NCBI GenBank assembly: GCA_004431415.1
Contig: QPMI01000074.1
Coordinates: 1 to 38,700 of the forward strand
Reading direction: 5' to 3'
From: Cyanophora paradoxa
Taxonomy: Eukaryota > Glaucocystophyceae > Cyanophorales > Cyanophoraceae
DNA length: 38,700 bases
In this document: piece by piece, positions 16,014-23,744 of the stretch
Position numbering within the stretch: the first letter of the stretch is position 1
How the letters are laid out: each line of letters begins with the position of its first letter
Notes under the pieces: generated by a model
Databases searched by the model: none
Seen by the model: the letters and a program-made list of their open reading frames with translations, nothing else
What the model was told of the DNA's origin: nothing
Position numbers and translations under genes: made by a program

Positions 16014-16470
16014 GCACGAATTATCTTTTAATTAGTGGTTTCAGGCACGAATTATATTATTATCTTTTCATTAGTGATTTCAAGCACGAATTATCTTTCA
16101 ATTAGTGATTTCAAGCACGAATTATCTTTCAATTAGTGATTTCAAGCACGAATTATCTTTCAACTAGTGGTTTCAAGCACGAATTATCTTTCAATTAGTG
16201 ATTTCAAGCACGAATTATCTTTCAATTAGTGATTTCAAGCACGAATTATCTTTCAATTAGTGATTTCAAGCACGAATTATCTTTCAATTAGTGATTTCAA
16301 GCACGAATTATCTTTCAATTAGTGATTTCAAGCACGAATTATTTTTTAATTAGTGATTTCAAGCACGAATTATCTTTTAATTAGTGATTTCAAGCACGAA
16401 TTATCTTTTAATTAGTGATTTCAAGCACGAATTATGTGGTTTAAAGCACGAATTATGTGGTTTCAAGCAC
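16014..16470. repeat. 31-bp tandem repeat array, about 14 copies
   Basis: The unit begins GCACGAATTATCTTTCAATT and continues AGTGATTTCAA (31 bp in all). Central copies are nearly identical. The first copies, including one lengthened to about 39 bp, and the last two, shortened to GCACGAATTATGTGGTTT, are diverged, as expected for an array growing from its centre. There are no spacers, so it is a satellite rather than a CRISPR. It lies between the integrase gene and the element's right end. Confidence 0.95.
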
Positions 16471-17000
16471 ACCAATCAGATTGCGCCACACATATATACA
16501 TAAACATTATGACAATTAACACATCGCCGTGATCGTCATGATCTCCCGAGTCACGTGGTATGTCATATATATCATATACATATGCATCGTCATTATGACG
16601 TCATAACATGAAATCCGATACAAAACACTAAAACGCATGTATCTCTTCACCAACTCATCATCTCACAAAGATAAAAACAGATTCGGAATCCTCTTACCGA
16701 GACCTGCAAGGCTATGCTAGTATCATAGGTTCAATAATTCATATGTTTCTAAGCATCTCCCCAAGATTCCCCCTATAATTAAAGTGGACTCAAGGTTGAC
16801 TCATATTAATCGTAAAAGTAGTAATAGTATATGGATTTTGTTACGAATTCAATGCAAGGGTTGACTAAGTGGGTTGAGTTGACTCAAATTTCACAGGAAA
16901 TAACAATGAATCAGAGTATAAAATGCATTTTTTTTGAATCAACTACACCAACTAACACTGAGATTTTAACAATATATGAGGTCCTTACTGAATATGGTTT
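16471..17000. other. Non-coding stretch with TTGACT repeats
   Basis: No convincing gene. It includes nested palindromes around 16555-16600 (TATGTCATATATATCATATA and CATTATGACGTCATAA) and at least three copies of GTTGACT(C/A) between 16790 and 16885. A 70-codon frame at 16831-17043 runs into the inverted repeat and is not supported. Confidence 0.5.
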
Positions 17001-17093
17001 GTGTCACAGGTGTCACAGGTTTATCCCAAAGTTTCTCCTATAAAGAGTGAATTTCCAAAAGTTTGGGATGGACCTGTGACACCTGTGACACCC
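17001..17093. repeat. Iteron-like inverted repeat, copy B
   Basis: Left arm 17001-17030 starts GTGTCACAGGTGTCACAGGT and ends ATCCCAAA. Right arm 17062-17093 is its reverse complement except for two bases. Each arm holds two direct copies of TGTCACAGG. The arms flank about 31 bp. The right arm shares a run of about 25 bases with the right arm of copy A at 7437-7534, including GGGATGGACCTGTGACACC. Confidence 0.85.
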
Positions 17094-17344
17094 AATTATT
17101 CATTAAATTCTTAAGGGACCCCCCTTAGACTCAATAAAACATGATAAAAACATATCAATTTCATGTATAATTACGATTGGATTCAATAAGAGATCTATTT
17201 GTTTAATTAAACAAATGAATCTCATATAGATATTAATCGAGTTAAGCGATATGTTTCCGATTAAATGAATTAAATTTAATTAAATTTAATCGAGAAAGTA
17301 CATGAATATAATATCGATTAAATCAATTAACTTTTAGACCAATC
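17094..17344. other. AT-rich non-coding stretch
   Basis: No gene. It has long AT runs with overlapping palindromes such as AATTAAATTTAATTAAATTT near 17268-17290 and several ATCGATT/AATCGAG sites. It is compatible with subterminal DNA of a linear element. Confidence 0.5.
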
Positions 17345-17628
17345 ACACATAGTAAAATGCGGAGTTTTAACCAGAGGCAAGATCTAATTGAGATTCAGTT
17401 ATATTATTCGGAAATATATACAGATTATCGATAGACTCAGTAAGACTAATCGGAAAATAAGAGAAATTTACGATACAATATCGAAAAGAATACAAAATAA
17501 TCGAAATAAATGAATATTCGATAAGATATACACAGAATATCGATTGATTGAAATAGAATATACGAGATATATCAACAAAATCAATTAAGATTAAGCCGAG
17601 GGTTAAAACTCCGCATTTTACTATGTGT
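17345..17628. repeat. 284-bp fold-back with perfect 28-bp terminal inverted repeats
   Basis: 17345-17372 and 17601-17628 are exact reverse complements (beginning ACACATAGTAAAATGCGGAG). The interior is AT-rich with many TCGA sites like block 1. The outer end coincides with an abrupt change to GC-rich sequence at about 17629. Either this is the right terminus of block 1 or a MITE-like insertion at its edge. No clear target-site duplication flanks it. Confidence 0.85.
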
Positions 17629-19055
17629 CTCGCCGCGCGCTGCGGCTGATATGTACACGATTTGTACAAATGCTTCGAGCTCCAGCTGCGGGTGCCATGA
17701 AGAACGCCGACAGCCGCATACATACGCGTTGCAAATGCGAGAAACGCAAGTATGTATAATGAGAGGTCGCTGCAAGGTGCGGCCATGCTTGAACCAGCAT
17801 CGCCAGCACGACTCTCTCGACGAGGGGCAGTCTTGATTTGGGAATGACAGCGCCCTCGTGGACTTGCCGTGGACGTTGGCCTTGCAGACGCCGCTGCTCC
17901 TTCAACGTCGGCGAAGTCTGGCCCCTCCGGCCTGCGTCTGAATCTGTAGACGGCGAGAAAACGAGGGAGCCCTGTACATCCAAACGCGGGCGCCGCCGCG
18001 ACGAGTACTTCCAAAATTTCCGCTCGTAATCTCCGAACCGCCTGACAAGATCCTCCGCCGTTCGACCCGAGAATTAAATTGCGGCCGGACGCACAGCTAA
18101 GGTGACGGTTGCTGTGTGCCCGCCGGCGGTAGGTGCGATTGCACGTCGAGTCCGAAGACCCAGAAGGTCCGCCGGGGATGCTCTATCCTCCGCCGGGTCA
18201 GGAGCACGACCAGAGCCGGTGCCGTCCGTAGCCAACAGGAGATTGTGGCGTCCCACTCCCCCCGAAGGCCAGGCGACTTCCACACCCTTCCGTCGTCCCC
18301 TCCTTGATTCCAAGCACGACAAAGGCCGGTTCCATCCGACCATGGGAGGTGCGCTTGCCTTGTCGTCCTCTTTCTTGTTGAAGTCAAGCCCGCTCCTCAC
18401 GAGACGGACTGCATCTCGACGACGCCGCGTCGAGACACGCTTGACTTGAGTGTAGTAACCCCACGGCGACGATAACGCTGAGCTCGCGTCCGTCTGATGC
18501 AGGGCCGATTCCGGTCCCGTCGGATGGGTGTCAACCGGTCCAGTGCTGTCCTGAGCGCCCTCCTGTCACGAGCAGGTCCGCGCCTCGAGCGAGACGTCGG
18601 GCATCCCACCCTCCACGGTTGTCCTCCCGCTCACGACTGTCCACAGCGCCCTCCTGGGTTCTTCCCATCCTGGCCAGGGCATGGGCAGGTCCGCGCCTCG
18701 GTCGTGAACGCCGGTTCACCGGATCGGAGCGACGCCTTCTCCAAATTGTACAAATTCACGAATTCGAAGTCCGACCAGACCAAGCTCCTGGTCATGATCA
18801 TAATCAAGTCACGGTCAATCCAGACCTTCAATGTCAGAAGAAAGGCCGTCGCTGTCGCAGGTGCGCGCAGTCCAGCACCGCGAAGCTGCCACCGCTCCAC
18901 CCTCAACTTGAGAAGTGCAGCTGAAAATCACAAGTATACGCCACCACGTCGCAGGGACCACACCCCTCTTCGCGACGATATAAATCCTCATTCCTCCTCC
19001 GCTGGTCTTTTAATTCGCTTCACAGGCGGAGACCGAACCGCCATGGCGTATACTT
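17629..19055. other. GC-rich non-coding or degenerate sequence
   Basis: Open frames on both strands are long here because of GC content, but none shows a recognisable domain or consistent composition. Imperfect internal duplications occur, for example GCGCCCTCCTG (about 18556, 18646) and AGGTCCGCGCCTCG (about 18573, 18689). Being downstream of the Gag-like gene, it could contain decayed retroelement sequence, but I see no protease, reverse transcriptase or integrase motif. Confidence 0.4.
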
Positions 19056-20153
19056 TCACTTCGCGCCCGCCAGACTGCCGGAGCTCCGATATTTCTCGAG
19101 CTCCTGCTGACAGGCTGAATATTGCACTTGCAGCTGGTTCAACTCCCGTTGAAGTCGCTTGCTACAGACGGCAGTGTTGTGCGAGCCGCTCTTGCATTCA
19201 TCGCACCAACGAGGCTGTCCGCCGCCCTGACTTGAAATTAACTTCAGCTTCTTGCTGTCGGGCTCGTCGACGTCGTCCTCCTCGAGGCGATGACGATCAG
19301 GGAAGGCGGAAAGTTGAGCAACAGGAGCTCTTGCCGCTGCAGTAGAAAATGGATTGCCAGTGCTTGCTTGCTGCAATCGAATCTCGAGCGCGTTGCGCGA
19401 CCGAACTCGACCGAAGAATTCGCGACTCCACTCCGCCAGATTATTTCTGGAGCCCTCCGGAATTTTACTCGTGAGCTTGATCATTGACGGTGAAGTGATC
19501 GAATCCGACGACATGATTTCCGCGATCAACATCTCGTCGGAGAACGAATCTTGAAGCTGCAGTAGACGACGAAGAATATCAACATTATTTATAAAGGCTT
19601 GCGCATCCAGCTCAGATGGATTTTCCAGCGCAGAGAAGCGACGTCCCGCCGTCTTGATAGTGTTCTTCAGAAGCTCGAATTTGTTGCCAGGTACCAAGCC
19701 GAGCAGTTGCTCACGAATTTGGGCCCACGACGTCATGTCCAAGTCGCCGTTGCCCGACTTCGTAGTCATGGCTCCCAGCACAGCCGTAGAGAAGGATCCA
19801 TGCACAGGGTCACTTGCCGAGCGTTGCAGCGAAGACAGTGCAAGCTCTGCCAACGTCTTGTCGGGGTCTGTATATGTCGGAGGCCGGACACAAATTGTTA
19901 AACGTTCCAGCGACTCGACCCACGACAGTACACCCGTATTAGTCAAAGGAGGAATTTTCTCTTTGAATTCTCGCAGCTCGTGGTGACGTGCTTGCATGTC
20001 CAGGTTGCCAGTTAACGCGTCCAGTGCGTTCTTCAACGTGTTCTCGACTGCAGCAGCGGCTACCGCCGCCGGAGCCGCAACAGGCGCCGGAGCTGGTACC
20101 GGTGGTGCAACTGGAGCCGGAGGCGGAGCTGGCGCAGGTGCAGGAGCAGGCAC
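19056..20153 (-). CDS. Retroelement Gag-like protein with CCHC zinc knuckle
   Basis: About 365 residues. The N-terminal 35 residues are Ala/Pro/Val repeats. A helical central region of about 200 residues fits a Gag capsid-like fold, with Leu-Ser-Trp-Val-Glu-Ser-Leu-Glu-Arg and a later Leu-Ala-Glu-Trp-Ser-Arg-Glu-Phe-Phe. A nuclear-signal-like Asp-Ser-Lys-Lys-Leu-Lys-Leu precedes the knuckle Cys-Asp-Glu-Cys-Lys-Ser-Gly-Ser-His-Asn-Thr-Ala-Val-Cys, exactly C-x2-C-x4-H-x4-C. A short coiled coil ends the protein. There is no ATG at the start of the frame: 20151-20153 is GTG and the frame stays open upstream to at least about 20280, so the true start or an upstream exon is unresolved. No pol gene follows. 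It could be a decayed LTR element or a domesticated Gag. Confidence 0.6.
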   Translation of the reverse strand: MPAPAPAPAPPPAPVAPPVPAPAPVAAPAAVAAAAVENTLKNALDALTGNLDMQARHHELREFKEKIPPLTNTGVLSWVESLERLTICVRPPTYTDPDKTLAELALSSLQRSASDPVHGSFSTAVLGAMTTKSGNGDLDMTSWAQIREQLLGLVPGNKFELLKNTIKTAGRRFSALENPSELDAQAFINNVDILRRLLQLQDSFSDEMLIAEIMSSDSITSPSMIKLTSKIPEGSRNNLAEWSREFFGRVRSRNALEIRLQQASTGNPFSTAAARAPVAQLSAFPDRHRLEEDDVDEPDSKKLKLISSQGGGQPRWCDECKSGSHNTAVCSKRLQRELNQLQVQYSACQQELEKYRSSGSLAGAK

Positions 20154-21540
20154 TTGCGCTCCATGGCCAGCCGCCCCGTGGCCGCCGCGTTGGCCGCCGC
20201 CCTGCCCCGTGTACTCGGAGCCATGGAGAACTTGAGCTAGACACGTCCGCCCGCCGCTCGATACCGCGCGCCGTGGTACTAGTGTAGGCCCGCGCGCCCC
20301 TCGACTCCGAATAGTTTATTCAGACGTCGACTCGTGTGCCCGTTCAGTCGCAGACGAGGCTTGAGAGTTGCGAGTTCACTTGCGACAGCACTAGCTCCAC
20401 TAGTACAGAAGCCTAAGTGTGCTCGGCCTCGCAGCGAAGCGCCGGCCGTTCTTGCCGAGCCGCGAGAGTTGCCCACGATCGAACGCCCGCGGCCTCCCCG
20501 CGGCCGCGCCGCGCGCAGCCTCCCCGCCGGTGCGCCGCCGTGCACGCTCCGCGACACGCGCCGCGCGCCGCGACTCCCGATCGCGCGCCCGCCGATGCGC
20601 CGCCCACGGCCGGCGCGCACGCACTCGCAGGTTCCCGGCCGCAGGTCCGCCGGCCGGCGCGCACCCTCAGGGCCTGGTTCCGGATCCGGCGCTTCGGATC
20701 CGGCCCGCGGCCCGCGGCGCTCCGCGGATCCGGATCCCGCGCGAGGTGCAGCGCCGCGCCGCGCCGACGAGCCGCCGATCTACAACCCGGTCTGCAGTGC
20801 AGACGCTGCGACGAGCGAGCGGCGATCAGCCCTGCGACGCGCGCGTGGCGCCTAGATCTAGAGCCTCGGAGCTAGCCCGGCTAGCCGCGACGTCGACGTT
20901 GTCGCTAATGGCGCCCGGCGGCCGGCATGCGCGCGCTAGCGACACCGGGTCCGGAGCCCAGCGCTAGCCCCGGTCGCGACCCAGGACGGATTGCAAAGGG
21001 GTGTATACGCATCTTTAAGCAACGCGTAGGCGCGATGGCGCTGGCGGCAGCGTCCGCTCACCCGCGATAGGTTGCGCCGAGCGGGAAGGGGTTGGACGAA
21101 TGCGCGAAACGGTTCTGGTCAGCGCACGGCGACTTCTGCAGGCACAGCGACTATGCGCATCAAAAGAACGCGAGGCGAAGCTCGCTCGGCCAGCTCGCAG
21201 AGCCAGCGTTCGCGTTTGAGCAGCCCCCAAGTTGTTGAGCTAGAAATCCCCCATTCCGGTGCCCTAGGGGTGGCACGGGATTCTAGACAACAGGTTTATA
21301 GAGTGACTCTGACCTGCAGTGAGTGCAAGACCGGCCCCAGCGTGATGCAGGTTCAGCAGTATGACAGTACTCGTAGATTTGATCCGACAGAGTTTCACTA
21401 CTCTAGTCTCTCTACTAGGCCGATCTCCGGGAATGGCAAAATCCCTCTCAACACGCACGCGCCGGGCTCTTGAAGCCCTCACGCTGTCGTCCGAAGCTCT
21501 CATGATCAGATCATATGATCCGGTCAGACGGCTCAGACAT
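20154..21540. other. Extremely GC-rich stretch without a supportable gene
   Basis: The part 20400-20960 is dominated by GC-only words and restriction-like palindromes (CGCGCC, CCGCGG, GGATCC). Overlapping open frames exist in all phases, with Arg/Pro/Ala compositions that follow base composition rather than protein logic. It may be a CpG island, or the long terminal or leader region of the Gag-bearing element. Nothing firmer is visible. Confidence 0.4.
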
Positions 21541-21547
21541 ATGAAAA

Positions 21548-21586
21548 GCGAGCCGCTGGATTCGAACCCGAGTCTCTAAGTACGCC
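21548..21586 (-). repeat. tRNA-like 3' half (B-box), copy 1
   Basis: Read leftward it contains GGGTTCGAATCC, a good RNA polymerase III B box, flanked by TAGAGAC and GCTCGC. It matches the 3' half of the tRNA-like sequence at 21590-21663 with an offset of 42 bp. Confidence 0.5.
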
Positions 21587-21589
21587 GAA

Positions 21590-21663
21590 GCGAACTGCCG
21601 GAATTGAACCCGGGTCTCTACGAACGGCAAATTCTCTAAGGCTGCAGCCGCCTAAGATTTCGC
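21590..21663 (-). tRNA. tRNA-like sequence, probably a pseudo-tRNA or SINE fragment
   Basis: Read leftward this 74-nt stretch starts GCGAAAT and ends AGTTCGC, a 6 of 7 bp acceptor stem. It has an AGGC/GCCT D-like arm and a T-arm loop GTTCAATTC with the B-box GGGTTCAATTCC. An anticodon-like loop TTTGCCG would give anticodon TGC. Against a working tRNA, the T stem has two mismatches and position 37 is not a purine. I rate it tRNA-derived rather than a functional gene. Confidence 0.3.
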
Positions 21664-21701
21664 CCGCGACAATTTACATCACTATGCGTCGATTTACATC
21701 A

Positions 21702-22271
21702 CTAGTACTCACTCAAAACCTTCAAGGCCAAGGGAGTGAATCTGGATGTCTTGCTCCGCGGCCGCGGCCGGCTCCCAGAAGCTTGTTTCCCTGCCCGGCC
21801 AAGACGCTTAAGAGATTTATTGGCAATATTTAATGCCATGATGATATCGGTCGGGCAATTTGATGCCCGTGAAAACATGTACACTGACCGAATAAAGAGG
21901 CGCTCGAGGGAGGGAGAGCAAGCGCTCAGTAGGCAGCGGAAGGCCGACAAGGGCACCTGCAGGCCCGAGAGGTCGAGGTGGCAGAGGCGGGGCAAGGAGA
22001 ATCCGTTGGGAAGGTTCTCGAGCCCGGCGAGGGGCCAGAAAGATTCAGGGCCATGCGCAAACGCATCGATTATGGGCTTAAGGTTGGCGCCAGCGAGGGA
22101 GAGGTGGGTGAGGTTCGGGCAATGCTCGAGAATGTCCACCAGGCAGTTCAGGCGATCTTTGATCCTTTCGACGCCGACGTCGAATCTGACGCGGCCGAGG
22201 TGCAGTCGCTTGAAGCGCTCGCCGAACTTGACGCTCAGCTGCAAGACGTCCAGTATTGTTCCGCGCTTGCT
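21702..22271 (-). CDS. Leucine-rich-repeat protein, 3' exon
   Basis: About 189 residues in the terminal exon. At least two leucine-rich repeats are visible: Cys-Pro-Asn-Leu-Thr-His-Leu-Ser-Leu-Ala-Gly-Ala-Asn-Leu and Leu-Pro-Arg-Leu-Cys-His-Leu-Asp-Leu-Ser-Gly-Leu. A third is weaker (Ser-Leu-Glu-Arg-Leu-Phe-Ile). This is the F-box/NLR-like LRR style of eukaryotes. The frame is open to an ATG at 22295. However, a pyrimidine-rich stretch ending TTTTGCAG lies just before 22271 in reading direction, so this looks like an exon with a 3' splice site. Earlier exons should lie at higher coordinates; an ATG-containing frame at about 22380-22453 is a candidate first exon. It is probably a host gene. 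Confidence 0.55.
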   Translation of the reverse strand, partial: SKRGTILDVLQLSVKFGERFKRLHLGRVRFDVGVERIKDRLNCLVDILEHCPNLTHLSLAGANLKPIIDAFAHGPESFWPLAGLENLPNGFSLPRLCHLDLSGLQVPLSAFRCLLSACSPSLERLFIRSVYMFSRASNCPTDIIMALNIANKSLKRLGRAGKQASGSRPRPRSKTSRFTPLALKVLSEY

Positions 22272-22596
22272 CTGCAAAAGCATAATTATAAGCAAAATTA
22301 AAGAATCCAGGTCTCGAAAATAGATATTCGACGAAATATTCGACGTTGATATTCAAAAAATTAAAAATAGATCTAAAGATATTCGACGTTGATATAAATT
22401 CGAAGCGGAGCCGGAAAGTTGTGCGTTGAAGAAGATCGCGCAGCTGCAGCATCGATATATATATATATATATGAGGGCCATCAATGGGCCAAACGCGAAA
22501 AGTCAACTCCGAGAGCTCGAGACTCGGAAGTGACGCTTGGATTGCGGAGGTTCTTATAACCGCCGCAACAGCTGTGGGGGTACCCCCTCCGAGGCT

Positions 22597-22700
22597 GGCG
22601 ATCGCGGCGATCACGACCCTGGTGATCGCGACTTTCTCCCGATCGCGACCCTTTTCGATCGCGATTTCGAGATCGGGGGCATTTCTGCGATCGCGAGAAA
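22597..22700. repeat. Cluster of GATCGCG sites
   Basis: At least six copies of GATCGCG or its complement CGCGATC fall within about 100 bp (for example GCGATCGCGGCGATC and TTTTCGATCGCGATTTCG). The arrangement is irregular. The surrounding 22300-22830 shows no supportable gene apart from possible upstream LRR exon sequence. Confidence 0.6.
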
Positions 22701-22830
22701 GGAAAAATCGGAAAAGGCCGAAAAGTGCCGTTTTCACGCGTGAAATCGATCGAAAACGAGGGTTCGAATCCCGGGCCCGGATTTGGACTTGGTCAGAATC
22801 TCGAGTCAAAATGGGAGAAAAATGTGACCT

Positions 22831-22883
22831 GGGACTTGGGACTTGGGACTTGGGACTTGGGACTTGGGACTTGGGACTTGGGA
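22831..22883 (+). repeat. (GGGACTT)n minisatellite, copy 1
   Basis: About 7.5 perfect copies of the 7-bp unit GGGACTT, followed by GGGAAGAGTT and a flank with CAGAGTCTGGACTCA. The flank is shared with the copies at 24886 and 25379. It lies 57 bp before the start of the gene at 22940. Confidence 0.95.
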
Positions 22884-22939
22884 AGAGTTGGAATCAGAGT
22901 CTGGACTCAAAACGGGGAAATTTTCGGAGGGGGAGAAAA

Positions 22940-23409
22940 ATGTCAGGCAATCTCTATTACGATTTCCCCTTTGAGTTGCATATGGCATTCGAGAGGCTGC
23001 GCGAGTTCTGGCGTTGGCACCTCACAGGACATGACATTCCCGACATAACACCAGAGCCCAACACACAGGGCGTGCTTGAAGTCATCCGTCAATATCCGCG
23101 TCGATTCAATGAATGGATCGAGTTCCACGCAACGAACCGTTTCCAGAGTCTCCCCGAGGCCATACGCGAAAATTTCGTGAGGCTGGTGGGACCAGGCTAC
23201 GACAACCCTAACAATCATAGACCACGCCCAGCTGGCGTGACGCGCGAAGCTCGAGAAGACCGTAGACTTTTCCGCAGGGAATTGAGAGAGGATAGACGGA
23301 GGCTTTCAATGGGGCTCCCGCAGATTGTGAGGGGTACAGCCCGGATTACGAGACTTACCAAGAATTGTACGGCTTCGAAAATCCCTTTGAGAGGGTACTA
23401 CCAGGGTGA
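22940..23409 (+). CDS. Unknown protein, one frameshift
   Basis: From the ATG at 22940 the first frame gives about 120 residues, starting Ser-Gly-Asn-Leu-Tyr-Tyr-Asp-Phe-Pro-Phe-Glu-Leu. It is rich in Trp, Arg and Phe and ends in a basic stretch (Arg-Glu-Leu-Arg-Glu-Asp-Arg-Arg). At about 23295-23300 sensible coding moves to another frame and finishes with an acidic, Tyr-rich end (Tyr-Ser-Pro-Asp-Tyr-Glu-Thr-Tyr-Gln-Glu-Leu-Tyr) at a TGA at 23407-23409. The original frame runs to 23569 but loses protein-like character. The longer upstream reading through the minisatellite is unlikely. I do not recognise the family. A sequencing indel, a decayed gene or a frameshift signal are all possible. Confidence 0.4.
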
Positions 23410-23744
23410 GGGCCAGGGGGGCCCTGAGGGTGTACCCCCCATCCGAGACTCGACCTTCGGCGGACGCACTCGGGCAATTTCCGTCAGGCCGGCTCCTTTT
23501 TCTGTCTTCGGTCCAACGCTAAATTTGGCTTTTTCAGGCCAGTTGGCAACGTTTTCCGTTGCGAACTAGCCCAGGAAAAAATTCGCCCACAAAACCGCGG
23601 TCCGCCGCCATTTTGCCTCACTCTTGAAACGGGTTCGCCGCCTTCTCTCAGCCCAAGGAAACCCTGCCTCTCCGAATTTTCACAAGTCCGCCCTCACAGT
23701 CACCTCACGTTTTGCCTTTGCTGATTTCTTTTCCCTTTGCGCAG
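23410..23744 (+). other. Intergenic stretch ending in a 3' splice-like site
   Basis: No gene seen. It ends with a pyrimidine-rich tract TTTCTTTTCCCTTTGCGCAG immediately before the ATG at 23745. That resembles the 3' end of an intron, so the next gene may have a spliced leader exon here. Confidence 0.45.

Noticed and set aside
16014-16470. Regular array that might be a CRISPR
   Set aside because: Units are contiguous 31-bp repeats with no unique spacers and no cas-like genes; it is a satellite array.
17367-18014. 215-codon leftward open frame
   Set aside because: It crosses the AT-to-GC boundary and the inverted repeat, and its composition changes abruptly at 17628; it is open by chance.
18074-18924. 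Several overlapping 60-280-codon frames on both strands
   Set aside because: Arg/Pro/Ala-rich in every frame, no motifs, no agreement between start signals; typical of GC-rich non-coding DNA.
17629-19055. Possible reverse transcriptase or protease downstream of the Gag-like gene
   Set aside because: I looked for Tyr-x-Asp-Asp, Asp-Thr/Ser-Gly and RNase H patterns on the leftward strand and found no convincing match in any frame.
20279-21230. Many long open frames in the most GC-rich stretch
   Set aside because: Open in nearly all phases because stop codons are rare at this composition; no domain recognised.
21590-21663. Functional tRNA gene with anticodon TGC
   Set aside because: T-stem mismatches and a non-purine at position 37 make a working tRNA unlikely; kept only as tRNA-like.
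22484-22939. Upstream extension of the 22940 gene through the minisatellite
   Set aside because: The 7-bp repeat translates to a Gly-Leu-Gly-Thr-Trp-Asp-Leu pattern in this frame as in others; nothing protein-like before the ATG at 22940.
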